From contig CP087965.1 in assembly GCA_024703855.1 (NCBI GenBank), forward strand, positions 2,720,001-2,784,000: 64,000 nt of DNA, given 5' to 3'. The notes under the pieces are model-generated. The model saw only the letters and a list, made by a program, of their open reading frames with translations. It did no database searches and was not told the DNA's origin. This stretch comes from Polaromonas sp. P2-4. GTDB taxonomy: Bacteria > Pseudomonadota > Gammaproteobacteria > Burkholderiales > Burkholderiaceae_C. Shown piece by piece: positions 37,523-47,906 of the stretch (within the stretch, counting starts at the first letter, position 1; each line of letters starts with the position of its first letter). The position numbers and the translations under genes are program-made.

Positions 37523-38478
37523 ATGAACCTGCAAATCCTGCGTCTCATCGCCGGTCGCCTGGCCGTGGGGGTGGTATCGCTCCTTATCGTGTCGGCCATC
37601 GTGTTTGCGATCACAGGTTTGTTGCCCGGCGACGCGGCGCAGGAGCAACTGGGCCAGGAGGCGACGCCTGAAGCCCTGGCTGCGCTGCGCCAGCAAATGG
37701 GCCTCACGCAGTCCGGTCCGGAACGTTACTGGCAGTGGCTGAACGGCTTGCTGCGCGGCAACCCCGGCCAGTCGATTGTCAGCAGCGCACCGGTCGCCGA
37801 CCTGATCGGCAGCCGGCTGCCCAACTCGCTGATGCTGGCCAGCGTGACCGCGCTGGTGTCAGTGCCGCTGGCGCTGTTGCTGGGCATTTTGTCGGCGGTC
37901 TGGCGCGGCTCCTGGTTTGACCGCGCCGCCAGCATGGGCGCGGTGGCCGTGGTCTCGGTGCCCGAATTTTTGGTCGCCACACTCGCGGTGCTGGTGTTTG
38001 CGGTGCATTTGCGTTGGCTGCCGGCGTTGTCTTATTCGGTGGACATCTCGTCGCCGGGCCAGATGCTGCGCTCGTTTGCGATGCCGGTCATGAGCCTGTC
38101 CTGCGTGATCATTGCACAGATGATGCGCATGACACGCGCTGCGGTGATTGACCAGCTCGCGCGCCGTATATCGAGATGGTCAAGCTCAAGGGCGCTTCGC
38201 CTGCGCGCATGGTGCTGGCGCATGCCTTGCCCAACGCGATCGGCCCGATAGCCAATGCGGTGGCGCTGAGCCTGTCGTATTTGCTGGGTGGCGTGATCAT
38301 TATCGAAACCATTTTTAACTACCCCGGTATCGCCAAACTCATGGTCGATGGCGTGAGCCAGCGCGACATGCCGCTGGTGCAAGCCTGCGCGATGATTTTT
38401 TGCGCTGCTTACCTGATTCTTGTGACGCTCGCCGACCTCTGCGGCATCGTCGCCAACCCAAGGCTGCGCCACCAATGA
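37523..38478 (+). CDS. ABC transporter permease, DppB type (one frameshift)
   Basis: The start ATG at 37523 reads MNLQILRLIAGRLAVGVVSLLIVSAIVFAITGLLPGDAA, the standard first membrane helix and periplasmic GD motif of this family. The frame changes at about 38160; after it comes RAPYIEMVKLKGASPARMVLAHALPNAIGP, which contains the EAA loop that docks the ATPase. About 318 residues, six membrane helices. The stop overlaps the next permease start (ATGA). Confidence 0.87.
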
Positions 38479-39349
38479 GCACCGCTATCGAAACGATTCC
38501 GCCCGCCGCCGTTCCGGCGCGCCTGGTGCCGCGCCTGTCCGTGCTGGTCGCGCACCGGCCTGCTGGGTTTGGCGGTGCTGGTGTTCTGGCTGTTTATTGC
38601 GGCCGCAGGGCCGTGGATACTGCCGCACGGCTCGGGCGACATGAGCACGGCAGGCGTTTTTGACGCGATCAGCTGGACCCATTGGCTGGGCACCGATTAC
38701 CTGGGCCGTGACATCCTGAGCCGCGTCATGGACGGCGCGCGCTACACCGTCGGCGTGGCGCTGGCCGCCACCGTGATGGCCTGCGCCGCGGGCACGCTGC
38801 TGGGCCTGCTGGCTGCCGTCAACGGCGGCTGGTTTGACGCCGTATTGAGCCGACTGCTGGATACGCTGGTGTCGATTCCGAGCAAGATGCTGGCGCTGAT
38901 TATTGTGGCGGCTTTCGGCTCCTCGATACCGCTGTTGATAGTCACCGTGGCGGTGGTCTACACGCCGGGCGCTTACCGCATCGCACGCGCTGGCGGTCAA
39001 TATCAATGCCATGGACTATGTGACCGTGGCGCGCGCACGCGGCGAAGGCCGCATGTACATCATGCTGCGCGAAGTGCTGCCCAATATCGCCGGCCCCTTG
39101 CTGGCCGATATGGGCCTGCGTTTTGTGTATGCCGTGCTGTTGCTGGCGAGCCTGAGTTTCCTTGGCCTGGGCGTGCAGCCGCCGGTGGCCGACTGGGGTT
39201 CGCTGGTGCGTGAAAACATCGGCGCCCTGCCGACCGGCGGCGCGGCGGTGATTGCGCCGGCGCTGGCGATTGCCACGCTCACGATTGCCGTGAACCTGGT
39301 CATAGACAACCTGCCCGGCCGGGCCCAAGCCAACCAGGAGAGCCGCTAA
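38475..39349 (+). CDS. ABC transporter permease, DppC type (two frameshifts)
   Basis: The start ATG at 38475 reads MSTAIETIPPAAVPARLVPRLSVLVA. A CG pair is missing at about 38555 (GTCGCGCACC) and another at about 38992 (CACGCGCTGG). Corrected text includes WTHWLGTDYLGRDILSRVMDGA, the family hallmark, and DYVTVARARGEGRMYIMLREVLPN, the EAA loop. About 292 residues with six helices. The stop overlaps the ATPase start (TAATG). Confidence 0.86.
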
Positions 39350-41168
39350 TGGGCGCGCGTGTAGAAGTCAGCCACCTGAACATCGTGGCCCAAGCGGGCG
39401 GCAAAGACCTGCCCCTCGTCACCGACGTGTCCTTCAGGATTGAGCCCGGCGAAGTGCTGGCGCTGATAGGCGAATCGGGCTCGGGCAAGACCACCATCGC
39501 TTTGTCGCTGATGGGGTATGCGCGCCAGGGCTGCCGGATTTCGGGCGGCACCATCCGTGTCGGCGATGTCGATGTATTGGGCCTGTCGGCCGGCGAGCAG
39601 CGCAGCCTGCGTGGGCGCACCGTGTCTTATATCGCGCAAAGCGCGGCGGCTTCGTTTAACCCTTCGCGAACCATCATGGACCAGGTCGTTGAGTCGGCCT
39701 ACATCCACGGCCTGATGCCGCGCGAGCAGGCCGAGGCCAAGGCCGTGGCGCTGTTCCGCGACTTGGCGCTGCCGAATCCGCAAACCATTGGCCAGCGTTA
39801 CCCGCACCAGGTGTCCGGCGGCCAGCTGCAGCGCCTGATGGCGGCCATGGCCCTGATTTGCGACCCGGCGCTGGTGATCCTGGATGAACCGACGACCGCA
39901 CTCGACGTGACCACCCAGATCGAGGTGCTGCAAGCCTTTCGCCGCGTCGTGCGTGAGCGCAACACCACCGCCGTGTATGTGACCCACGACCTGGCCGTGG
40001 TCGCGCAAATGGCCGACCGCATCCTGGTCTTGCGCCAGGGCCGACAGCAGGAGCAGGCCGAGACCCGGCAGATCATTGAAAGCCCGCAGCACGACTACAC
40101 CAAAAGCCTGATTGCCGCCGCCAAACCCGCGCCGCGTGATGCCGGTCGTCTGGTGCCGGATGCCGCAGCCACGCCGCTGCTTGAAGTGCGCAGCCTGGTC
40201 GCCGGTTACGGCGCGCTTGATACGCGCGGCCTGCCAAGCTCGCCGGTGCTGAGCGATGTGAGTTTTACATTGCATCGCGGCCAGGCGCTGGGTGTGATTG
40301 GCGAGTCGGGTTCGGGCAAGACCACTTTGGCGCGAGCCATCGCAGGCCTGGTCGCGCCCGCTGCGGCCAGATTCTGTTTGACGGCAAGGCGCTGGCGCCC
40401 GATGTGCCGGGGCGCAGCCGCGACCAGCTGCGGCGCGTGCAAATCGTGTTCCAGATGGCCGATACCGCGCTGAACCCGGCGCACACCATAGAGATGCTTT
40501 TGGCGCGGCCCTTGCAGCTGTATTTCGGATTGAAGGGCGAGCCTTTAAAAAGCGCATTGCCCAGTTGCTGGACCTGGTGCAGCTGCCCGCGCAGTCGCGC
40601 AGCGCCTGCCGGGCGGCCTGTCGGGCGGGCAAAAACAGCGCGTCAATTTTGCGCGCGCTGGCCGCCGAGCCGGATCTGATCCTGTGCGATGAAGTCACCT
40701 CGGCGCTGGACACCGTGGTCGGCGCTGCGGTGCTTGACCTGCTGGCGCAGCTGCGCCTGCGAGCTCGGTTTGTCCTATGTGTTTATCAGCCACGACCTCA
40801 ACACCGTGCGCGCTGTCTGCGACGACATTGTGGTGCTGTATGCGGGCAACAAGGTCGAGTCCGTGCCGCGCGCCGCGTTTTCGCAGGCTGCGCGCCACCC
40901 CTACTTTGAATTGCTCGCGAGCTCGGTGCCCGAACTGCGCCAGGGTTGGCTGGATCAGCGCAGCACCAGCCGCCTGGCCTTGCCGCCCATGGCTGTCGGC
41001 ACACCGCCCAATCCCGAACTCTGCAGCTTTCTGGACCGTTGCCCCTTGCGTGTCACCGGCGCCTGCGATACCACCGCGCCGCCGCGCCGCCGTTTGCGCG
41101 GCGATGTGGAAATTCTGTGCCACCGCAGCGAAGCTGACCTGATAGCCCTGCAGCCCGCAAGCGTCTAA
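39349..41168 (+). CDS. Fused two-domain ABC ATPase, DppD-DppF type (several frameshifts)
   Basis: It carries two ATPase domains in one chain of about 610 residues. The first is intact: Walker A GESGSGKTTIALS, signature VSGGQLQR, Walker B LVILDEPTTALD. The second has Walker A GESGSGKTTLARA, then shifts at about 40370, 40540, 40612, 40640 and 40760, two of them by loss of a CG/GC pair. Its signature LSGGQKQR and Walker B LILCDEVTSALD are recoverable. The C-terminal oligopeptide-ABC tail has the expected CSFLDRCPLRVTGACD cysteines. It energises the 37523/38475 permeases and probably serves both receptors. Confidence 0.86.
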
Positions 41169-41206
41169 AACCTGCTTCATCTGCCCAACCTGTTGATTTA
41201 ATCTCC

Positions 41207-42679
41207 ATGCCTTTGACCCTCTCCCAAACCGATCTGCTGCGCCAGCAGAACTTCATCAACCACCAATGGCAGGATGCGCAAAGCGGCGCCTGGCTGCCGG
41301 TCAGCGACCCGGCCACGGGCCTTGACTTTGCCAATGTGCCCGATAGCGGCGCGGCCGATGCGCTGGCTGCCGTGGATGCCGCGCATGCGGCGTTCCCGGC
41401 CTGGCGTGCGCGCAGTGCGCGTGAACGCGCGCAGTTTCTTAAACGCTGGCATGCGCTCATCATGGCCAACCTGCATGACCTGGGCCGGCTGATCTCGCGC
41501 GAGCAGGGCAAACCGCTGGCCGAAGGTGTGGGCGAGGTCGCTTATGCCGCCAGTTATGTCGAGTGGTTTGCCGAAGAGGCGACCCGCACCTATGGCGACA
41601 TGATTCCCGAGCCCCGCGCGGCCGCAAACTCATGGTGGTCAAGGAGCCGGTCGGTGTGGTGGCCGCCATCACGCCATGGAACTTTCCCGCCGCCATGATC
41701 CGCGCAAGATTGCGCCGGCGTTGGCCGCCGGCTGCACCGTGGTCGCCAAACCGGCCGAAGACACGCCGCTGACCTCGCTGGCGCTGGTGCTGCTCGCGCA
41801 GCAGGCCGGCCTGCCGCCCGGCGTGCTGAATATGGTCACCGCCTCGCGCGAAAAACGCCTGAAGTCGTGGATGTCTGGCTGGCCGACGCACGCGTGCGCA
41901 AGATCACCTTCACCGGCTCCACGCCGGTCGGCAAGCACCTGGCGCGCGAGTCTGCGGGCACGCTGAAAAAGCTCTCGCTTGAACTGGGCGGCAATGCGCC
42001 GTTTATCGTCTTTGACGATGCCGATATCGATGCGGCGGTCAATGGCCTGATGGTCGCCAAGTTCCGCAACGGCAGCCAGACCTGCGTCTGCCCTAACCGC
42101 GTGTTTGTGCAGGACGCCGTGCATGATGCGTTTGTGGAAAAACTGGGGGCGCGTGTGGGTGCGCTCAAGGTCGGACCGGCAACCGAGGCGGACTCGCAGA
42201 TCGGGCCCATGATCAACGCGCGCAGTGGACAAGATTGAACGCCATGTCGCCGATGCCGTGGCCAACGGCGCGCGCATCGCGGTGGGCGGCAAACGCCTTG
42301 AGGGCGCGGCCTATGCCAGCCCCAACTACTATGCGCCTACCGTGCTGACCGGCGCTCATTCCGGCATGGCCTGCTCGCTTGAAGAAACCTTTGGCCCGGT
42401 GGTGCCGGTGACCGCTTTAGCAGCGAGGCCGAGGTGATAGCCGCCGCCAACGACACGCCGTTTGGCCTGGCGGCGTATTTTTATTCAAGCAATATCGCAC
42501 GCGTCTGGCGTATGGCCGATGCGCTGGAGAGCGGCATAGTCGGCATCAACGAAGGCGCACTGGCCGCCGAAGTTGCGCCCTTCGGCGGCGTCAAGGAGTC
42601 CGGTTATGGCCGTGAAGGCTCACGTTACGGACTCGAAGACTATATGCACACCAAATACCTGTGCCAGGGCCTGATTTAA
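41207..42679 (+). CDS. Succinate-semialdehyde dehydrogenase-like aldehyde dehydrogenase (five frameshifts)
   Basis: The start ATG at 41207 reads [21 protein letters not shown]. Frames join at about 41620, 41700, 41857, 42225 (GCGCGC shortened) and 42418. Motifs: [70 protein letters not shown] and the catalytic cysteine in [11 protein letters not shown]. These match GabD (about 490 residues). The high number of breaks makes this the gene most likely to be truly damaged, though each break is of the same kind seen elsewhere. It would take a semialdehyde to succinate or a similar acid. Confidence 0.83.
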
Positions 42680-42719
42680 GTAAAAAAGCCCTGAAATCAA
42701 CGCCAGTCATGCGTGGCTG

Positions 42720-42736
42720 GCTATTGATTTGATAGC
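42720..42736. repeat. Dispersed palindromic repeat, copy 2
   Basis: The core is GCTAT-N7-ATAGC, with leader TGAAATCAACGCCAGTCATG from about 42691. It overlaps the TAG stop of the ene-reductase gene (42721-42723). Confidence 0.7.
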
Positions 42737-43858
42737 GCAGGGTAGTCGGTATAGCCCTTGGCGCCGCCGCCATAGAAGGTGGTTTTGTCGGGCGTGTTGA
42801 GCGGCGCATTGCGGCGCAGGCGCTCCACCAGGTCCGGGTTGGCGATGTAGGGCTTGCCAAAGGCGACCAGGTCGGCGCCGTTTGCCACGGCCTGCTCGGC
42901 CAGCGCCTTGTCGTAGCCGTTGTTGACCATCCAGGCACCCTGGCCGCCGGCTTCGCGGTAGGCGGTTTTGAGGGCCTCATAGTCAAAGGGGCGGTCGGGC
43001 AGCTCGCGCTCACCGCCGGTGGCCCCTTCAATGATGTGGATGTAGGCCAGGTTCAGCGGGGCGAGTTGCCGCACCACATAGTCAAACAGCGGCTGCGGAT
43101 CGGCGTCGTGCACGTCGTTGGCCGGTGTGACGGGTGACAGGCGTATGCCGGTGCGGCCGCCGCCGATGGCGCTGGTGATGGTGCGTGTCACGTCAAGCAG
43201 CAGGCGGGCGCGGTTTTCGATGCTGCCGCCCCAGTCATCGGTGCGCTGGTTGGCGCCGGTTTTGAGGAACTGGTCGAGCAAATAACCGTTGGCGCCGTGC
43301 ACTTCGACGCCGTCAAAGCCGGCGGTTTCCACCGCATTGCGGGCGGCGGCCTGGTAGCTGTGCACGATGGCGGGCAGTTCGTCGGCCTGGAGCGCGCGGG
43401 GCTGAGGTGTCGACAAAAGTGGGCGTGCCGTCCTTGATCAGCACGGTTTTGGTTTTGGCCGTGATGGCCGAAGGGGCGACCGGCTGGCCGCCGTCCGGCT
43501 GCAGTTCGGTGTGCGAGACGCGGCCCACATGCCAGAGCTGCACCACGATCTTGCCGCCGGCGTCGTGCACGGCTTGCGTGACCTGCTTCCAGCCATCCAG
43601 CTGCGCGCTGCCATAGAGGCCGGGCACGTCGGCATAGCCCTGGCCCTGGTGGCTGATGGCCGTGGCTTCGGTGATCAGCAGGCCACCGCTGGCGCGCTGG
43701 GCGTAGTACTCGGCCATCAGGGGCACCGGGATGGCGTCGGGCGCCCGGTTGCGGGTGAGCGGTGCCAGCACGATGCGGTTGGCCAGCTGCAAATCGCCGG
43801 CCTGGGTGGGGTCGAACAAGGTGGGCACAGAAGAAGGCATAGAAGACATGTTGGGCAT
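42721..43858 (-). CDS. Old yellow enzyme-type ene-reductase (one frameshift)
   Basis: This FMN TIM-barrel oxidoreductase of the NemA/xenobiotic reductase family begins at the ATG at 43858 (MPNMSSMPSSVPTLFDP). Motifs: NRIVLAPLTRNRA, YYAQRASGGLLITEATAIS, VVQLWHVGRVSH, then after a lost CG pair at about 43405, GVEVHGANGYLLDQFLKTGANQRTDDWGGS and the phosphate-binding NGYDKALAE..GADLVAFGKP. About 379 residues. It reduces activated C=C bonds or nitro compounds with NAD(P)H. It is convergent with the aldehyde dehydrogenase, so not part of that operon. Confidence 0.88.
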
Positions 43859-43960
43859 TCAGAATTGAAAACAGCCCAGAGTGTGGGCTGATATCAATTG
43901 GCTTGTGCAACACGGGCTGCTGGATTCATGCTAGGCCCTCGCCCTCGCCCGTTCCTGCGC

Positions 43961-44569
43961 TTACGTCAGCAAACCTTCTTCTTTCATCGCGGTTTGCACG
44001 GCAGGGCGGGCGGCCACGCGCTCGCGGAAGGCCGCGATGTTGGAAAAACCGGAAATGTCGACGCCCACGCGGGGCGCCCAGTTGGTCACGGTGAAGAGGT
44101 AGGGGTCGGCCACGCTAAAAGCTTCACCCATCAAATACTGCTTGCCGGCCAGCTGCTCGTCCACCCATTTCAGGCGCGACTGCAGTTTGTCGATGAGCAC
44201 GGTTTTGTAGTCTGCGGGGGTGGCCGGGTTGAACAGTGGGCTAAAGCCCCTGTGCAGTTCGGTGCCGATGAAGTTGAGCCAGGACTGCAGCTGGGCGCGT
44301 GCAACGGTGCCGTTGGCCGGGGCCAGGTTTTTGGCCGGCACCTGGTCGGCGATGTACTGCACGATGGCCGGGCCTTCGGTCAGGCGCGTACCGTCGTCCA
44401 GCTCCAGCAGCGGCACATAGCCCAGCGGGTTGATGCTGTAGTAGTCGGTGCCGTCTTCCAGCTGGTGGGTTTTGGTGGGGGCCAGCACATGCTCGAACTT
44501 CAGGCCTGATTCGTGCAGTGTGATGTGCGGTGACAGGGAGCAGGCGCCGGGCGAGTAGTACAGCTTCAT
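43961..44569 (-). CDS. Glutathione S-transferase, GstA/beta type
   Basis: This intact 202-residue protein has the ATG at 44569 (MKLYYSPGACSLSPHITLHE). The N-terminal thioredoxin-like domain has the CSLSPHI active-site region and TEGPAIVQYIADQVP glutathione contacts; the C-terminal helical domain includes GEAFSVADPYLFTVTNW. It acts in detoxification or disulfide handling in the cytoplasm. A longer open frame upstream is not coding. Confidence 0.92.
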   Translation of the reverse strand: MKLYYSPGACSLSPHITLHESGLKFEHVLAPTKTHQLEDGTDYYSINPLGYVPLLELDDGTRLTEGPAIVQYIADQVPAKNLAPANGTVARAQLQSWLNFIGTELHRGFSPLFNPATPADYKTVLIDKLQSRLKWVDEQLAGKQYLMGEAFSVADPYLFTVTNWAPRVGVDISGFSNIAAFRERVAARPAVQTAMKEEGLLT

Positions 44570-44669
44570 GGTGTTGTCCTTGAAAGAAGGGTGGGTGAAA
44601 CAAGGCCCTGATGCTAGCCGCAAGCCGTGTTTGTTGCAGTCCATGGGCTTAAGCCGCCACAATAGCCGG

Positions 44670-46102
44670 ATGACAAAGCTTTTTAAGTGGCTGGTGTACT
44701 TGGCGCTCGGGCTGACGCTCTTGCTGGCGGCGGTGGTTTTTACGCTGCAGCGCTGGGTGAGCACCGACGACTTCAGGCAGCGTGTAGAGCGCGAGGCCTC
44801 GGCGGCGCTGGGCGTGCCGGTGACGCTGGACCATGTGGCGGTCGATGTATGGCCTTTGCCGGCGGTGGCGCTGAGCGGCATCCTGGTGCAAAGCAAACCT
44901 GCGCTGACGCTGGCGCGCGTGGAAGTGCGGCCGCAGTGGCAGCCGCTGTTGCAGGGCCGACTGGTGATGGCTACGCTGCTGGTGCGCCGGGCGGTGTTGC
45001 CGCAGCAGGGCATTGACGCGGTGTTGCTGGTGCTACAAAAAAGAAACAGGCTGTGCCCGTCCTGCCCGTCAAACAAGGGCTGCAGCCCCAAAACCTTTCA
45101 AATTCAGCGCCAGAAGAGATCAGCCTGGACGGCTTGCCGCGCCGTACCGTGCTGGACGATGTGACCTGGATCAGCGCCACGGGCGCGCGCACCACGCTGG
45201 AGGGCGAGGTCAGGCTGGGCGATGACGGCCTGCCTGACGGCGCGTCGCTCAAACTTCTCAAGGGAAATTTGCAGGGGCTGGAGGCGACGCTCAAACGGCA
45301 GGAAAAGGACCCGGAAAAAGAAAAACCGGAAGCAGGCCCTGAACAAGGGCGTACTGCCGCTGCAGCAGGCGCTGACCAGTGGGCGCTGCGCGTTGACGTG
45401 GGCGGCGGCACCATGGAAGGCGTGCTCGATTTGCAGCGCTCGCCTGTGGTCGCATCGGCTTCATCGAGCCGAGTGACGGCGGCCGGCGGGGAGCTGGTGC
45501 TGCGGGGCCAGCTGCAAACGCGGGGTGTCGAGGTCTCCGCGCTGACCGCCCCCAGCAAAACACTGACGGGCCGGCTGGAGGCTTCGACCACCCTGCGTGC
45601 CCGTGCGGCTACCACCAGTGCGCTGGTGGATGCGCTGCAAACCCACACCAGCTTGACGGTGCGCAACGCCATGCTCAACGGCGTGGATTTGGCCAAGGCC
45701 GTGCAAACCGTGGGCCTGAGCCGCGGCGGGCAAACGCCGTTGGACAGTCTGACCGGGCAGGTGAGCTCGCAGGGCCGCCATGTGCAACTCAGCAAGCTCG
45801 TGGCCAGCTCCGGCGCTTTGAGCGCCACGGGCGACGTGGCGCTGTCGCCAGCCAAGGCGTTGAGCGGAACGCTGGTTGTGGCTGTGGCGGGTGACAGCAA
45901 GATCGGCGCGGCCCTGGGCGGTGCGGTGGGCGTGCCCCTGATCGTCGGCGGCACACTGGACAACCCCGAACTCACGCTGTCACGTTCGGCCCTGCTGGGT
46001 GCCGCGATGGGCACGGTGCTGATGCCCGGCGTGGGCACGGCGGCCGGCGCCAGGCTGGGCGATCGCATTGGCGAGGGCCTGCGCGGCCTCTTTGGCAAGT
46101 AA
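44670..46102 (+). CDS. AsmA-family protein (one frameshift)
   Basis: The ATG at 44670 reads MTKLFKWLVYLALGLTLLLAAVVFTL, a single N-terminal membrane anchor. It is followed by DFRQRVEREASAALGVPVTLDHVAVDVWP, the typical AsmA start. One A is missing in an A-run at about 45043. The rest is a large periplasmic domain with the C-terminal AsmA block (DSLTGQVSSQGRHVQLSKLVASSGALSATGDVALSP) and a Gly/Ala-rich tail GVGTAAGARLGDRIGEGLRGLFGK. About 478 residues. AsmA-like proteins bridge inner and outer membranes and affect lipid transport. Confidence 0.85.
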
Positions 46103-46121
46103 TTTGTATCAAATCACGGTC

Positions 46122-46157
46122 TTTTTGACCTTTTTGACCTTTTTGACCTTTTTGACC
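46122..46157 (+). repeat. Tandem repeat, 4 x TTTTTGACC
   Basis: There are four perfect 9-bp units in a row, 20 bases after the AsmA stop, with a partial fifth unit (CTTTTTGA) overlapping the left edge. Copy number is likely to vary between strains. Confidence 0.9.
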
Positions 46158-46295
46158 TATTGCGGGGCTATGGGCCTGCAAATCCGGTAAAAACTGCCCG
46201 CGCTGGGGCCGATTTTGGCTACGCCGCTCTTCGAGAACGCTTTCGATGCCCCCAAGTCCGGCAGACTCCTGGCCCATATGGGACGGGCGCAGTTG

Positions 46296-46312
46296 GCTAT
46301 TAAAACAATAGC
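46296..46312. repeat. Dispersed palindromic repeat, copy 3
   Basis: GCTAT-N7-ATAGC core, followed by GCTTTGCGTCGGCTGCGGCCT, so it appears in opposite orientation to copy 1. Confidence 0.65.
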
Positions 46313-46486
46313 GCTTTGCGTCGGCTGCGGCCTTGTCCTACAGCGCCATGCGGGGGCTGCTGATGCATCAACGCCGCGCAAACTTTTAGCATCGAGTCAT
46401 CACTTCATAAGTTTTTATGACGGTGATGGTTAGCGCTTACTACGTGGCGATGGCCTTCGCCATGAGGCGCGGCATTGGAGAACTTG

Positions 46487-46672
46487 ATGCTCAAGTACGC
46501 GATTATTTTTGCCCTGATTGCCCTGGTTGCCGGTGCCCTGGGCTTTGGTGGTGTGGCGGCAGGCGCTGCCGGCATTGCCAAAATACTCTTCGGCCTGTTC
46601 CTGATTCTGGCGGCCATTTTTTTGGTGCTGGCAGCCTTGGGTGTGGGTGCGGTCAAAAAGGTAATGAAGTAA
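46487..46672 (+). CDS. DUF1328-family small membrane protein
   Basis: This is 61 residues from the ATG at 46487 ([32 protein letters not shown]); GGAG lies eight bases upstream, so I prefer it over the ATG at 46475. Two membrane helices with a GFGG turn and the end GAVKKVMK are typical of the YtjA/DUF1328 group. Often stress-induced; molecular role unknown. Confidence 0.88.
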   Translation: MLKYAIIFALIALVAGALGFGGVAAGAAGIAKILFGLFLILAAIFLVLAALGVGAVKKVMK

Positions 46673-47026
46673 ATGCCGCCCAAATTGCCGCCCGATCCCG
46701 CATCCAGTGCCCCTGAGCCATCCCGCGCAGCGGCCAGCAGCTTGGTGGCCCGCTTCCGGCAGCGGCTGTTTCAACCGTGGTCGCCGCGTAAAGAGCCATC
46801 GGCAACAGCGTCCCTGCCGGCCCCGGTAACGCAGCGGCAGGCCGGGCTTCAGGCCAGCATTGCCGAGTTTTTGCTGGTGACCCGTTTGCGTGCGCGCCGC
46901 TGCGCTGCGTCTTCTGCCGATGTGCTGGAGCGCGCTTCCCGCATTGTGTTTGTGACCTGCCAGAACTGGTTTGGCACGGCGGACAGCCGCAGCGCTGACC
47001 AGCAAGACCACCAGACCCGCCGCTAG
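46673..47026 (+). CDS. Hypothetical protein, doubtful
   Basis: This open frame of 117 residues begins one base after the DUF1328 stop (TAAATG). It starts MPPKLPPDPASSAPEPSRAA, has a basic middle (FRQRLFQPWSPRKE) and no recognisable domain. It lacks its own ribosome site except by coupling to DUF1328. It fills the whole gap to the transglutaminase. I cannot exclude that it is non-coding. Confidence 0.3.
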   Translation: MPPKLPPDPASSAPEPSRAAASSLVARFRQRLFQPWSPRKEPSATASLPAPVTQRQAGLQASIAEFLLVTRLRARRCAASSADVLERASRIVFVTCQNWFGTADSRSADQQDHQTRR

Positions 47027-47060
47027 GGGCTGTTCATTCTTCCTACCGGTTTCAAGTTTT

Positions 47061-47906
47061 ATGCACACCGCCCAAATTGACGCCTTGCTGGAGTACGAAG
47101 TCCGCAGCCCCACGCATTTCCTTTTCAATCTCGAAGCGGCCTTCCATGAGGGTCACCAGGTGGTGCAAGAGCGGCTGACGATCACGCCCAGCATGAAAGT
47201 CCGCAATTTCTGCGATGAGCGCAGCGGCAACCGCTTTATTCGCCTGGATGCGTCCAAGGGCGTGCTGTCAATCAACTACCACGCCCGGGTGCAGTTGGTC
47301 GCCACGCCCGTACCCCTGCACCTGGACGAAACACCGGTGACCGCCGTGCCTGACGAGGTGCTGCGCTACCTGATGCCCAGCCGCTACTGCGAGTCCGACA
47401 CCATGAGCCGCGCGGCGCAGCAGTTGTTTGGCCAGCTGCCGCCCGGCCTTGGCCGCGTGCGTGCCATCGAGAGCTGGATTCACGAGTCGATTGCCTACCT
47501 GCCGGGCTTCAGCAGTTCAACCACCACTGGGCAAAACGTGTTTGTGCAGCGCGCGGGCGTGTGCCGCGACTTTGCGCACCTGGGCATTACGCTGTGCCGG
47601 GCGCTCAACATTCCGGCGCGGCTGGTGGTGGGCTATGTGCATTTTGACGAACCCCCGCAGGATTTCCACGCGTTGTTTGAAGCCTGGCTGGACGACCGCT
47701 GGGTGCTGTTTGACCCCACCCGCATGGCCCCCATCGACCGGCTGGTGCGCGTAGGCACGGGTCGCGATGCCAAAGACGTGGCCTTTGCCACGATTTTTGG
47801 CGACGTGCAGATGCTGCGCAAGGAACTGACGGTGGATGAGGGCGACATGCCGCCCGGCCAGCCGGCCGGTGCACAGCCACCGGCGCTGACGCTGGTCACA
47901 GCCTAG
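47061..47906 (+). CDS. Transglutaminase-like cysteine protease family protein
   Basis: This intact 281-residue protein has an N-terminal beta domain of bacterial transglutaminase-like proteins (RLTITPSMKVRNFCDERSGNRFIRL) followed by the core fold. The catalytic triad is visible: Cys in QRAGVCRDFAHLG, His in DFHALFEAWLDD and Asp in VLFDPTRMAP. Its TAG stop (47904-47906) is formed by the TA target site of the IS630 element plus the first G of the element. Removing the element would still leave TAG, so the protein is unaltered. Confidence 0.9.
   Translation: MHTAQIDALLEYEVRSPTHFLFNLEAAFHEGHQVVQERLTITPSMKVRNFCDERSGNRFIRLDASKGVLSINYHARVQLVATPVPLHLDETPVTAVPDEVLRYLMPSRYCESDTMSRAAQQLFGQLPPGLGRVRAIESWIHESIAYLPGFSSSTTTGQNVFVQRAGVCRDFAHLGITLCRALNIPARLVVGYVHFDEPPQDFHALFEAWLDDRWVLFDPTRMAPIDRLVRVGTGRDAKDVAFATIFGDVQMLRKELTVDEGDMPPGQPAGAQPPALTLVTA

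Larger units (their letters stand above)
46103..46486. other. Intergenic region with tandem and palindromic repeats
   Basis: This 384-bp spacer holds a 9-bp tandem array (46122-46157) and one dispersed palindromic repeat (46296-46312). Open frames crossing it have no coding character. The DUF1328 promoter should lie in its right half but was not resolved. Confidence 0.5.

Noticed and set aside
40360..40770. Programmed frameshifting in the ABC ATPase
   Set aside because: No slippery heptamer with a downstream structure at the sites, and the same kind of lesion occurs in many unrelated genes.
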